From: Solibaculum_A intestinale
GTDB taxonomy: Bacteria > Bacillota > Clostridia > Oscillospirales > Acutalibacteraceae
DNA length: 64,000 nt
Reading direction: 5' to 3'
Assembly (NCBI RefSeq): GCF_040096205.1
Contig: NZ_JBBMFD010000012.1
Coordinates: 1-64,000, forward strand
Of the stretch, positions 1 to 7,781 are shown in pieces. Made by a program: the position numbers and the translations under genes. Below the pieces are notes generated by a model. It made no database searches. It had not been told where the DNA came from and worked only from the letters and a program-made list of their open reading frames with translations. The stretch's first letter is position 1. Every line of letters begins with the position of its first letter.

Positions 1-22
1 CGGCGGTATGAAAATACCGCCG
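1..22 (-). terminator. Hairpin downstream of lipoprotein gene
   Basis: A perfect 9-bp stem (CGGCGGTAT/ATACCGCCG) with a GAAA loop lies just after the stop of the leftward lipoprotein gene. Any T-run would fall before the window start, so the terminator call is by position and shape. Confidence 0.6.
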
Positions 23-44
23 CTGTTTCTATGTAAGGTTTTGT

Positions 45-431
45 TTATTTGTATTCCTTGGAAACAATGACGTTGCCGTCCTTATCCACGTATTCCACAA
101 TCAGCGACTCTGCGCCGGAAACCTGTTCTTTGAGTTCCTTAAGGCCAGCCTGGAAAGTAGAAGCCATCTGCTCCATGCCGCTCTCCAGAGTCTGCTTGGC
201 CGCGTCGGCATCTCCGATGTCCGTGGTGAACTGATAGCGGTACACCAAGGAGTTTTCTCTTTGGATCAGCTCCAGCTTCATACCGCTGCTGTCCAGCGTG
301 TCCTTCATCGACTCCATCTGCGATTGGATGCTGCTGATATACTTATCCATGCTGCCCGCGCCGGAACCACCGCACGAGGCAAAAGACAAGCACATGACAA
401 GACAGCATACTGCAACCAAAAGTTTCTTCAT
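45..431 (-). CDS. Small lipoprotein, DUF4854-like
   Basis: A 128-residue predicted lipoprotein. The N-terminus is a short basic-hydrophobic signal ending in a lipobox-like SFASC (Cys about 20), so the protein should be acylated and held on the outer face of the membrane. The mature part has a central Met-rich helical stretch, then a segment of the form AKQTLESGMEQMASTF followed by a strand with YVDKDGNVIVSKEY, which resembles short DUF4854 lipoproteins of gut Firmicutes. The start has a good GAGGAG site. It is a single-gene unit read leftward. Function is unknown; the family call is from memory of the pattern and is moderate. Confidence 0.72.
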   Translation of the reverse strand: MKKLLVAVCCLVMCLSFASCGGSGAGSMDKYISSIQSQMESMKDTLDSSGMKLELIQRENSLVYRYQFTTDIGDADAAKQTLESGMEQMASTFQAGLKELKEQVSGAESLIVEYVDKDGNVIVSKEYK

Positions 432-502
432 CCTGATCTCTCCTCAAAAAGTTTTTTGCCCCCTACCGCAAACGCCGCAATGACGGAAAGGGAAAGAAGC
501 AT

Positions 503-533
503 AAACGTCCCAGAGCGAAGCCCTGGGACGTTT
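503..533 (-). terminator. Terminator after tRNA-Gly
   Basis: An 11-bp inverted repeat (AAACGTCCCAG/CTGGGACGTTT) with a 9-nt loop begins directly at the tRNA CCA end and reads leftward. The run after it on the minus strand is only moderately T-rich. Confidence 0.65.
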
Positions 534-607
534 GGAGCGGGAAACGGGATTCGAACCCGCGACTTTCGGCTTGGGAAGCCGACGCTCTACCGCTGAACTA
601 CTCCCGC
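533..607 (-). tRNA. tRNA-Gly (anticodon CCC)
   Basis: A full cloverleaf is readable on the minus strand. The acceptor GCGGGAG pairs with TTCCCGC, the anticodon stem TCGGC/GCCGA holds a TTCCCAA loop giving anticodon CCC, and the T-arm GCGGG-TTCGAAT-CCCGT is followed by an encoded CCA. It has its own promoter immediately upstream. Confidence 0.95.
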
Positions 608-619
608 GAAGTATTCCAG

Positions 620-648
620 ATTATAGCACGGGTTCGGAAAAAATGCAA
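620..648 (-). promoter_or_regulatory. Sigma-A promoter of tRNA-Gly
   Basis: On the minus strand TTGCAT and TATAAT are separated by exactly 17 bp, and the -10 box is 12 bp before the tRNA 5' end. Confidence 0.75.
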
Positions 649-652
649 GAGG

Positions 653-1150
653 TTATGGAATACTTTGTTCGAATAATTTTCCCGCCTGATCCGGTTGGTC
701 GCAGACGGCGAAAAACACATACCCGTTCTTTTCCAGAATCACAGAGGTGGAAACTTTGGTGTATTCGGTGTTGCTGTAAGACCGGTAAGAGGATTCCTTC
801 AGGCTGATATGCTCGCCCACCGCGTCCTTGACCGACGAAACCGATTCCTTGGAAGACGCCTGGATGATTCCGATTTCATCCGCGTTTCCCTCCGTGTCGC
901 TGACCAAATACGCGAAATCCGCCACCTCGCTGTCCTTGAGCACAAAGTGCAGAGACATCTGGGGCTTTTTGATCACAGAATAGTCCTTGATCTCCAGCTT
1001 TGCCGCGATCGCTTCCACCTTTGCCGCCGCGTCTTGCTCATAAGCGGCGGTGGACGCATCGTTTGAGGAACAGGAAACAAAAAGCAGGCAAATCAAACTC
1101 AATATGGCCAATCCTCCCACACGGAAGAAGAAAGCCAAACGCTTGCGCAT
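653..1150 (-). CDS. Lipoprotein, DUF4358-like
   Basis: A 165-residue predicted lipoprotein with a long hydrophobic signal and lipobox LFVSC (Cys about 27). The second half reads DEIGIIQASSKESVSSVKDAV, then a helix ending SYRSY and a strand VILEKNGYVFFAVCDQPDQA. This matches the layout of DUF4358 proteins, in which a short alpha/beta domain ends in a YVFF strand. The start is preceded by GTGGTGAAACAAT, a moderate ribosome site. It ends only a few bases from the tRNA-Gly promoter, with no clear terminator between. Role unknown; likely surface-anchored. Confidence 0.72.
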   Translation of the reverse strand: MRKRLAFFFRVGGLAILSLICLLFVSCSSNDASTAAYEQDAAAKVEAIAAKLEIKDYSVIKKPQMSLHFVLKDSEVADFAYLVSDTEGNADEIGIIQASSKESVSSVKDAVGEHISLKESSYRSYSNTEYTKVSTSVILEKNGYVFFAVCDQPDQAGKLFEQSIP

Positions 1151-1432
1151 ATTGTTTCACCACACAACCTTCAAAATTCCAACAGAACAAGAACCGACCC
1201 TTTGCGGTTCCCTTCTTATTATACTACAAACCAAGGCTTACGCAAGCTGACAAAACAGACAGAAAAGAAAAGAGAAGAAAGTGCATATCATACAAAGAAA
1301 AAGAAACGATGCTTTTTGCCGGTTTCCAGCAAAAAGTCCGGAAAACAGGAAGAGAAAATTTCCCCATTGTAAAGAAGGGGAAAGGCATGGCTTTACATAA
1401 AAATGACGAAGCGATTCGGCTGTTCCCAGGAG

Positions 1433-1550
1433 TAATCCACATTTTCCACCGAGTTTTCCACCGAACAGGACCGGGACAACCGCTTTTTTTCGTGAAAATG
1501 TGGAAAACTTCGTTTGTTTTGCCCATTTTCCACATGTGCCCGGTGGAAAA
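1433..1550. other. Gene-free region with cluster of DnaA-box-like 9-mers
   Basis: The stretch 1151-1675 holds no convincing gene. Within it six 9-mers resemble the DnaA box TTWTNCACA. TTTTCCACA occurs at 1526 (+) and 1499-1507 (-); TTTTCCACC occurs at 1442 (+), 1454 (+) and 1542-1550 (-); TAATCCACA occurs at 1433 (+). Two fit the consensus exactly and four have one mismatch. No dnaA or dnaN lies nearby, so this would be a secondary DnaA-binding cluster if real. Confidence 0.4.
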
Positions 1551-1675
1551 CTGAAGTTTACGTAATGCGGGAATAAACACCAATTTCGTAGATATACGGC
1601 GAGTTATCACTCCTTGACGGATAAGGGAGCTTTTGTACCCAGTTGATTGCAGAATTGGAACGGCGCAAAACCGGG

Positions 1676-2686
1676 TCAGGCGGAGACGCCTGAAGAGACC
1701 GCAGCGGCCTGTTCTTCCACCGAAAGGATGGAAGCCCCCTTATAATAGTGGGTGAGAATGTCCTGCCATTTGGTGCCCTGGCGCGCCATGTAATCTGCTC
1801 CGTACTGGCTCATGCCCACCCCGTGGCCGTATCCCTTTACCGTGAAGGTGAATACCCCGTCCGCCGCCAGGATGCTGAAATTTGCCGACCGAAGCCCCAA
1901 AGCCTCCCGAATCTGCCGGCCGGACAAGGTCCCGCTTCCCACGGCGATGGAAGTCACCGTGCCGGCGGGACTCAGCTGCGCTTCTCCGAACCAGGCCGCC
2001 GTATCCTCCGGCAAGGTCAGGTCCGGGAAGGCGGTCAGCAGGGCCGACTGCAAATCAGCCGCCCCAAAGGAAACCTGGGTCTGGTATTCGGGGGCCAGCG
2101 TGTCGCCCGGGCTTTCCACCGACTGCAGGTAGGCGACGTCATTGCCCCAGTAGACCCCGGCGGTTTCGGTTACGCCGCCGGAAATGGCGTGATAGACCGC
2201 CAGAATCGGCTCGCCCTCGTACACCAGCAGCTTACCGGAAACCTCCTTGACGGCCGCCTCAATGCGCTCCCAGGCGGCGGAAAAGCTGTCTCCCCACTGA
2301 GCCTGAGCTTGTTCTTTGGGGATATAGCCTTCCTTTTGAGCGGTATTGACGGTAAAATAGGCGCCTTGCAGGGAGGGGTCCGGGCTGGCCTTCTGCTGCT
2401 CGCGCTTGCGGTAGGCACCGGTGTAAGCTGCCACCGCCTGGGCTTTGAGGGCCTCCGTGTGGAAGGAGGGAGGCATTTCCGCCGCTACCGCCCCGCACAA
2501 ATAGTCGTATGCGCTCACCGTCAGCACCTTCCCGTCCGCCTCATCCAGCAGCAGGAAAGTGTCCTCCGGCTTTGTGGGGGAAGGGGATTGGCCCTGGGGC
2601 TGGGAGAATAGGTTTGTCCCCGCCATCAGCGGCAAAAAGAGCATGCAAATCAGCAAGGCAAGCGCAAGACAAAGATACCGTTTCAT
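1676..2686 (-). CDS. spoIID: Stage II sporulation protein D (peptidoglycan lytic transglycosylase)
   Basis: A 336-residue SpoIID. In the forespore-engulfment machinery (SpoIID-SpoIIM-SpoIIP) this enzyme cuts glycan strands stripped of stem peptides. An N-terminal membrane anchor (about residues 5-24) is followed by the SpoIID domain. The segment VAAEMPPSFHTEALKAQAVAAYT carries the expected catalytic Glu (about E70, equivalent to the E of SEMP in Bacillus). The C-terminal block GYGHGVGMSQYGADYMARQG is diagnostic. The ATG is preceded by AAAGGAGC. It is a single gene read leftward, consistent with sigma-E control, but I could not identify a clear sigma-E promoter. Confidence 0.95.
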   Translation of the reverse strand: MKRYLCLALALLICMLFLPLMAGTNLFSQPQGQSPSPTKPEDTFLLLDEADGKVLTVSAYDYLCGAVAAEMPPSFHTEALKAQAVAAYTGAYRKREQQKASPDPSLQGAYFTVNTAQKEGYIPKEQAQAQWGDSFSAAWERIEAAVKEVSGKLLVYEGEPILAVYHAISGGVTETAGVYWGNDVAYLQSVESPGDTLAPEYQTQVSFGAADLQSALLTAFPDLTLPEDTAAWFGEAQLSPAGTVTSIAVGSGTLSGRQIREALGLRSANFSILAADGVFTFTVKGYGHGVGMSQYGADYMARQGTKWQDILTHYYKGASILSVEEQAAAVSSGVSA

Positions 2687-2836
2687 AACCCGCTCCTTTG
2701 TTCATCTTGAGAATTGTTTTGATTGTCATTCCTGCATGTAGGGGATGAAAAAAGGAAAATGCCGGAGCAACTTCCCCAAAAATGCAGGAACTCTTTCGCA
2801 AACTTTCAAAAAAATCGAAAAACCCGTCGGATATTC

Positions 2837-2865
2837 TTGACTTTGACCGGGTGGTATTATAAAAT
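2837..2865 (+). promoter_or_regulatory. Sigma-A promoter of citrate synthase
   Basis: TTGACT and TAAAAT are separated by 17 bp, about 45 bp before the GTG start at 2912. Confidence 0.65.
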
Positions 2866-2911
2866 GACAACTAACGCTATGATTTGGAAGCATTTGAATG
2901 GAGGAGATACC

Positions 2912-4282
2912 GTGACGCCGTACGCCAACGAAGACCTGCGGGGGGATACCCTTAAAGATTTATGCGACGAGTTTCGGAAAAATAACCACATCCGGGCGGA
3001 GGACTACGAACGCTTTGGAGTCAAGCGAGGCCTTCGCAACCAGGATGGATCGGGCGTCATGGCGGGCCTAAGCCTCATTTGTAATGTCCACGGCTACGTG
3101 CTCGACGACGGGGAAAAGAAGGCGGTGCCCGGCAAGCTGATCTACCGGGGCGTGGACATCAACGACATTGTGGACGGCTGCGTCAAAGAGCAGCGGTTCG
3201 GATTTGAGGAAGTGGTGTGGCTCCTGCTCTTCGGCAAACTGCCAAACCCGCGCCAGCTGCATATGTTCGCAAGGCTGCTGGCCGATTCCAGAGAGCTGCC
3301 GGAATACTTTGTGGAGGACATGATTATCAAAGCCCCGTCCCCCAACATTATGAATAAGCTGGCTCGTTCGGTGCTTGCCCTTTATTCCTATGACGACGAC
3401 CCGGAGAACAATTCCCTGGAGAACCTGATGCTCCAGTCCATCCACTTGATCGCCCAGTTGCCCACCATCATGGTCAACGCCTACCAGGTTAAGCGCCGGC
3501 ACTATGATCGGGAGACCATGTACTTTCATCCGTTGGACCCCCAGCAGGACACGGCGGAAGCCATTCTGGGCACCTTGCGCATGGACCGCAAGTTCACCCC
3601 CGAGGAGGCAAGGCTTCTGGACTTATGCCTGATTCTCCACGCCGAGCACGGCGGAGGCAACAATTCTACCTTCACCACTCGTGTGGTCACCTCCTCCGGT
3701 TCGGACACCTATTCGGCCATTGCCGCGGCCATCGGGTCTTTGAAGGGACCCCGCCACGGCGGCGCCAACATCAAGGTTATGGAAATGCTCGGCTACCTAT
3801 TAAGAGGAGTCAAGGATTATGACGACGACGAGGAAATCGCCCGCTTCCTGGAAAAGATGATCGACCGGGAGGAAGGGGACCGGTCCGGCCTCATCTACGG
3901 CATGGGCCACGCGGTTTACACGCTCTCCGACCCGCGGGCGCTGATTCTGCGCGACAATGTGCAGCCTTTGGCCGAAAAATGCGGCCTTAGTGACGAACTG
4001 AAGCTTTTGGAGGCGGTGGAGCGGCTGACGCCTCAGGTGTTTGCCCGAAAGAAGGGAAACACCAAGGCCATGTGCGCCAATGTGGATTTGTATTCCGGGC
4101 TTGTCTACCGCTGCCTGGGGATTCCCCAGGAGCTGTTTACCCCCTTGTTCGCCGTTTCCCGGATCGCCGGATGGTGCGCCCACCGGATGGAGGAATCGGA
4201 GATGGGCAAGCGGATCATCCGTCCGGCCTACAAGTCGGTGGCGAAAATGTCCACCTATGTCCCTCTTTCCCAGCGGGAATAA
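2912..4282 (+). CDS. gltA: Citrate synthase (citrate/2-methylcitrate synthase family)
   Basis: A 456-residue citrate synthase that condenses acetyl-CoA and oxaloacetate. I place the start at GTG 2912, preceded by TGGAGGAGATACC; the frame is open further upstream but those residues resemble no citrate synthase. An N-terminal extension of about 70 residues precedes the core fold. The catalytic region reads HAEHGGGNNSTFTTRVVTSSGSD and then GSLKGPRHGGAN with the active-site His, and the C-terminus has RIIRPAYKS. Clostridial enzymes of this length are usual. The family also includes 2-methylcitrate synthases; no prp genes are nearby, so citrate synthase is the simpler call. DUF89 follows 25 bp downstream and may be cotranscribed. 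Confidence 0.9.
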   Translation: MTPYANEDLRGDTLKDLCDEFRKNNHIRAEDYERFGVKRGLRNQDGSGVMAGLSLICNVHGYVLDDGEKKAVPGKLIYRGVDINDIVDGCVKEQRFGFEEVVWLLLFGKLPNPRQLHMFARLLADSRELPEYFVEDMIIKAPSPNIMNKLARSVLALYSYDDDPENNSLENLMLQSIHLIAQLPTIMVNAYQVKRRHYDRETMYFHPLDPQQDTAEAILGTLRMDRKFTPEEARLLDLCLILHAEHGGGNNSTFTTRVVTSSGSDTYSAIAAAIGSLKGPRHGGANIKVMEMLGYLLRGVKDYDDDEEIARFLEKMIDREEGDRSGLIYGMGHAVYTLSDPRALILRDNVQPLAEKCGLSDELKLLEAVERLTPQVFARKKGNTKAMCANVDLYSGLVYRCLGIPQELFTPLFAVSRIAGWCAHRMEESEMGKRIIRPAYKSVAKMSTYVPLSQRE

Positions 4283-4307
4283 GGCTGCCAAGCGAAGGAG
4301 TGGGAAA

Positions 4308-5192
4308 ATGCAACCGGTCCGATTACATCCGCAGTGCATCCGCTGTTTGCTTGAGAAGCAGTTGAATCATTTTCCTCAGGGCATATCCGAGGAAGAACAG
4401 ATTGTATATATGCAGCGGGTCCTGCGTACGCTTGCAGATGCGCCCAAAACGGCCAGCGCGCCGGTTGTGGTGCGTGAAATTGGCAGAATTCAAAGGCAGA
4501 TGTTCGGCTATGAAGAGGACTATTCGGAAGTAAAAACCCATTTTAACCAGATCATGCTGGAACGGGAAGAGGAGATCCGGGGAAAGCTGCGCCGGGCGAA
4601 GGACCCTTTGAAGCTGGCGGTACAGTATGCCATGACTGGAAACTACATTGATTTTGGGGCCATGCAGAAGGTGGACGAAGCGAAGCTGGACCGGTTACTC
4701 CAGCAGGCAGAGGAGCTGCCGCTGCAGGAGCAGGAATACCAGTCCCTCAGGCAGACTTTGTTAAGCGGGAAGAGCGTGGTATATCTAACGGATAACTGCG
4801 GTGAAATCGTGCTGGACAAGCTGCTGATGCAGGAGATTAAACGGATCAACGAACAGGCGCGTGTTACGGCGGTCGTCCGTGGACACAGGGTGCTCAACGA
4901 CGCGACGATGGAAGACGCCAAACAGGTTGCGCTGGCCGACGCGGCATATGTCATGGATAACGGCAGCGACATTGCCGGCACATGCCTGGACGACATTTCC
5001 CGGAAAGCGAAACAGGCACTGGACCAGGCGGACGTAATCCTGGCCAAAGGGCAGGCAAACTTTGAAACGCTGTGCAAATGCGGAAAAAATGTGTACTATC
5101 TTTTTATGTGCAAATGCAGCTTATTTGCAGACCGGTTTGGGGTGCCGATGTATCACGGCATTTTGATTCACGACAGGAACTGCTGCGCTTAA
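4308..5192 (+). CDS. DUF89 / ARMT1-like metal-dependent phosphatase
   Basis: A 294-residue protein of the DUF89 (PF01937) family, whose studied members are metal-dependent damage-control phosphatases acting on phosphorylated metabolites. The start is ATG 4308 after GAAGGAGTGGG. The N-terminus has the prokaryotic-type Cys pair CIRCLLEKQ. The core shows VYLTDNCGEIVLDKLLM, VVRGHRVLNDATMEDA, then DNGSDIAGTCLDD and AKGQANFETL, the aspartate- and asparagine-rich metal site of the family. It sits 25 bp after citrate synthase and is closed by a strong terminator. The physiological substrate is unknown. Confidence 0.82.
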   Translation: MQPVRLHPQCIRCLLEKQLNHFPQGISEEEQIVYMQRVLRTLADAPKTASAPVVVREIGRIQRQMFGYEEDYSEVKTHFNQIMLEREEEIRGKLRRAKDPLKLAVQYAMTGNYIDFGAMQKVDEAKLDRLLQQAEELPLQEQEYQSLRQTLLSGKSVVYLTDNCGEIVLDKLLMQEIKRINEQARVTAVVRGHRVLNDATMEDAKQVALADAAYVMDNGSDIAGTCLDDISRKAKQALDQADVILAKGQANFETLCKCGKNVYYLFMCKCSLFADRFGVPMYHGILIHDRNCCA

Positions 5193-5215
5193 GCTGGATA
5201 TGATTATGTCATGAT

Positions 5216-5255
5216 AAAAGCCGGACGGCGAGTGAAAGCTCGCCGTCCGGCTTTT
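5216..5255 (+). terminator. Intrinsic terminator after DUF89
   Basis: A stem of about 17 bp (AAAAGCCGGACGGCGAG/CTCGCCGTCCGGCTTTT) with a short loop and TTTTT on the plus strand. Confidence 0.9.
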
Positions 5256-5631
5256 TGTGCAGTGACAGGAAAGAGACCGGCAAGGGTCTCCCTTTTATTC
5301 CTGGGCGCCGCACTATTTCTATAGCTTCGATCCGGCGTGTTTTTCCTGCGGGCCGCCGCTGCTTTCAGGCCTTCGCATTGCGCCGTAAAACCGCAGAGAG
5401 GCCCTGCTTTCACCTTTTGTCCGGCAGGTCTGGTTAGTTTACATAAGATATCGACTCGTCTCCAAATTACCCCAGGGGGAATCTGGAATTTGAGAGGATA
5501 TCTTTGGCAGGTTGCTGTAAGAAAAGAGGAAAGGAAGGCCTATTTTATACAAATTGGTAAATTAAAGCAGGAGCAACCGGGATTCCCCAGGATTTGGTGT
5601 GAAAAGTTTACAAAATCGCGTTCCTTTTCTA
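5256..5631. other. Intergenic stretch, nothing recognised
   Basis: About 375 bp between the DUF89 terminator and the mraZ promoter. No reading frame with a ribosome site, no strong hairpin and no tRNA is visible. Confidence 0.5.
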
Positions 5632-5660
5632 TTGCAATGGAGGCGCGTTGTCGCTATAAT
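5632..5660 (+). promoter_or_regulatory. Sigma-A promoter of the dcw cluster
   Basis: TTGCAA and a perfect TATAAT are separated by 17 bp. Transcription would start near 5667, just before the MraZ-box-like repeats. Confidence 0.8.
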
Positions 5661-5669
5661 TGATACCAG

Positions 5670-5715
5670 TGGTGCGAGATGGAGCCAAAAAGCATTAAAA
5701 TGGTGTAAGATGGAG
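5670..5715 (+). promoter_or_regulatory. MraZ-box-like operator (four TGGWG repeats)
   Basis: TGGTG at 5670 and 5701 and TGGAG at 5680 and 5711 form two near-identical blocks TGGTGYRAGATGGAGC. The repeat spacing is 10, 21 and 10 bp, so all four face one side of the helix. They lie between the promoter and the mraZ start. Known MraZ proteins repress their own operon by binding short TGGG-type repeats spaced about 10 bp apart, so autoregulation is the natural reading. Confidence 0.7.
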
Positions 5716-5744
5716 CATAACACAACCGAAGGGAGGGGAACGCC

Positions 5745-6161
5745 GTGCTCTTGGGCCGATACCAGCATACTTTGGACGCCAAGGGCCGTGTGTTTGTCCC
5801 CGCAAAGCTTCGGGAGACGTTGGGGGAACGCTTCGTCGCCACCAAAGGCAAGGATGTTTGCATCTGCATTTACCCTATGGAAGAATGGTCCCGGCAGGAG
5901 GCAAAGCTTCTGGCCCTGCCGTCGAAATACAGCGACCTGCAGCGGTTTTACTTTTCCAACGCCGCGGAACTCGAGCCGGATAAGCAAGGGCGCGTCCTGC
6001 TGCCCGCCGACCTGCGGGAGTATGCCGGGCTTGAGAACGACGTGGTCATCATGGGGGTGGGCAACCGGGTGGAAATCTGGAACGCCGCCGACCGCCAGGC
6101 AAACACCAGTGAGTTAACGCCCCAGAGCGCGGCCATGCTTATGGACGAGCTGGGCATTTAA
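5745..6161 (+). CDS. mraZ: Transcriptional regulator MraZ
   Basis: A 138-residue MraZ, an AbrB-fold DNA-binding protein that forms ring oligomers and represses the dcw operon. Two SpoVT/AbrB-like repeats are visible: GRYQHTLDAKGRVFVPAKLRETLG near the N-terminus and AAELEPDKQGRVLLPADLREYAGL in the middle, each with the D-x-(K/Q)-GR core. The start is GTG 5745 after GGGAGGGGAACGCC. It is the first gene of the cluster, directly behind a run of MraZ-box-like repeats. Confidence 0.95.
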   Translation: MLLGRYQHTLDAKGRVFVPAKLRETLGERFVATKGKDVCICIYPMEEWSRQEAKLLALPSKYSDLQRFYFSNAAELEPDKQGRVLLPADLREYAGLENDVVIMGVGNRVEIWNAADRQANTSELTPQSAAMLMDELGI

Positions 6162-6194
6162 AGAACACAATCCAAGTCAGAAAGGGTGGTACGC

Positions 6195-7130
6195 GTGGAA
6201 TTTTCCCATCGTCCGGTGCTGCTTGACGAATGCATCAACGCGCTTGCCATCCGGGCAGACGGCGTTTATGTGGACGGGACCGCCGGAGGCGGGGGGCACT
6301 CCCAGGAAATTGCCAAGCGCCTGACCACCGGGCGGCTCGTCGCTATTGACCAGGACCCGGACGCCATTTTAGCGGCGGGTGCCCGGCTTTCTCCCTATCC
6401 CCAAGCCACCCTAGTCCGCTCAAACTTTTCGCGAATGGCCCAGGTACTCGGGGAACTGGGCATTTCCAAGGTGGACGGGGTCCTTTTGGACATCGGCGTT
6501 TCCTCCCATCAGCTGGATACCCCTGAGCGGGGATTTTCCTACCATGCCGACGCGCCGCTTGACATGCGCATGTCCCAGGAAGGCCCCTCGGCCAAGGATC
6601 TGGTAAACGGGCTTCCTGAACGGGAGCTTTCGAGAATTTTATTCGAATACGGAGAGGAGCGCTATGCCAGGGGAATCGCCCGGGCCATCGTGCGCCGGCG
6701 GGAGCAAGGGCCCATCGAAACCACCGGCGAACTGGTGGATGCGATCAAAAGCGGAATGCCCGCAGCCGCCAAACGAGAACAGGGCCATCCGGCCCGCAGG
6801 ACCTTCCAGGCCCTGCGCATCGAGGTAAATGGCGAGCTCGACCGGCTCAGGGAAGGGCTTGAAGCCGCGTTTTCGTCGTTAAAGGTAGGCGGGCGGCTGG
6901 CAGTCATCACCTTTCACTCGCTGGAGGACCGGATTGTCAAACGTCAATACGCCGCCTGGTGCAAGGGCTGTACCTGCCCGCCGGATTTCCCGGTGTGCGT
7001 CTGCGGCAAGACCCCTCAGGGGAAGCTCTATACGCGAAAGCCCATTGAAGCGGGAAAAGAGGAGCTCGAAGAGAACCCCCGCAGCCGCAGCGCCAAGCTG
7101 CGGGTCATTGAAAAAATCAAGGAAGAATGA
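6195..7130 (+). CDS. rsmH: 16S rRNA (cytosine(1402)-N4)-methyltransferase
   Basis: A 311-residue RsmH (MraW) that methylates N4 of C1402 in 16S rRNA using S-adenosylmethionine. The SAM site is visible as VYVDGTAGGGGHSQ, followed by AIDQDPDA and VLLDIGVSSHQLD. Later blocks include RRTFQALRIEVNGEL, FHSLEDRIVK and the C-terminal RSRSAKLRVIEK. Two GTG codons are possible. I chose 6195 because AAAGGGTGG sits at proper distance, whereas GTG 6186 overlaps that ribosome site. Confidence 0.95.
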   Translation: MEFSHRPVLLDECINALAIRADGVYVDGTAGGGGHSQEIAKRLTTGRLVAIDQDPDAILAAGARLSPYPQATLVRSNFSRMAQVLGELGISKVDGVLLDIGVSSHQLDTPERGFSYHADAPLDMRMSQEGPSAKDLVNGLPERELSRILFEYGEERYARGIARAIVRRREQGPIETTGELVDAIKSGMPAAAKREQGHPARRTFQALRIEVNGELDRLREGLEAAFSSLKVGGRLAVITFHSLEDRIVKRQYAAWCKGCTCPPDFPVCVCGKTPQGKLYTRKPIEAGKEELEENPRSRSAKLRVIEKIKEE

Positions 7131-7172
7131 GGAGGAAATCCCCTCCCGTATGAATAGAAAGGAGGCAGCGGA

Positions 7173-7652
7173 GTGGCCGCCAGCCAGAGAAACGAAGCCT
7201 ATGACTTTTCCCTGTTTGAAGAGCGGGAAAGCCGGGTCATACGGATGCCGGAAAAGAAAAAGGAAAAAAAAGTGCAGAAGGCCAGCGCCGTGGAAGGATA
7301 CCTGCGGGCATTTTTGCTGGTGGTCGCCGCCGCCGTCGCCCTTTCGGTGGTGGGCTACATGGTCTACTGCAAGATGACTCTGTCCGAACTGGGAGACCAG
7401 CTGGTGAACGCCAAGGCGGAGCTTACCTTGGCGGACAGCGAGTTTATCCGCCTGCAAACCGATTTACAGGAAAAAATGGCTACCCGTAACATTGAGGAGC
7501 AGGCTAAGGCCCTGGGAATGGAACGGCCCCAGGCCAACCAGATCGAATACGTCGTCATCAACGATACCGACAAGGTGGAGGTAGCGCAGCCGTCCCAGGA
7601 GAAGGGGTTCTTCGAATCCATCTTCGACACGATCGCAAGCTGGCTGTCATAA
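7173..7652 (+). CDS. ftsL: Cell division protein FtsL
   Basis: A 159-residue bitopic protein in the FtsL position. It has a charged cytoplasmic N-terminus (about residues 1-45), one membrane helix (about 48-68, AFLLVVAAAVALSVVGYMVY), then a heptad-like extracytoplasmic coiled coil and the usual IEEQAKALGMERPQANQ motif. With FtsQ/DivIB and DivIC it would recruit and activate septal synthesis by FtsW and PBP2. The start is GTG 7173 after AAAGGAGG. Identification rests mostly on context and topology because FtsL is poorly conserved. Confidence 0.85.
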   Translation: MAASQRNEAYDFSLFEERESRVIRMPEKKKEKKVQKASAVEGYLRAFLLVVAAAVALSVVGYMVYCKMTLSELGDQLVNAKAELTLADSEFIRLQTDLQEKMATRNIEEQAKALGMERPQANQIEYVVINDTDKVEVAQPSQEKGFFESIFDTIASWLS

Positions 7653-7729
7653 TGAGAGCAAAGGCGAAATATGTATGATGTGGAGCGCCGCGTCCGGGAA
7701 AGGGACGGCGCGGACACAATAAAAAAACG

Positions 7730-7763
7730 GAGAGTTGAGAGAACATCTTAACTCTCGTTTTTT
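7730..7763 (+). terminator. Internal hairpin with T-run between ftsL and pbp
   Basis: An 11-bp stem (GAGAGTTGAGA/TCTTAACTCTC, one G-U) is followed by G and six T residues. It has the form of an intrinsic terminator yet sits inside the dcw operon, so partial read-through or attenuation is likely. Confidence 0.7.
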
Positions 7764-7781
7764 CAAAGGGAGGAAAGAGGA

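Noticed and set aside
1000..1610. Long open frames on both strands across the gene-free region
   Set aside because: They overlap each other and the lipoprotein gene, lack ribosome sites, and their translations show no domain-like pattern.
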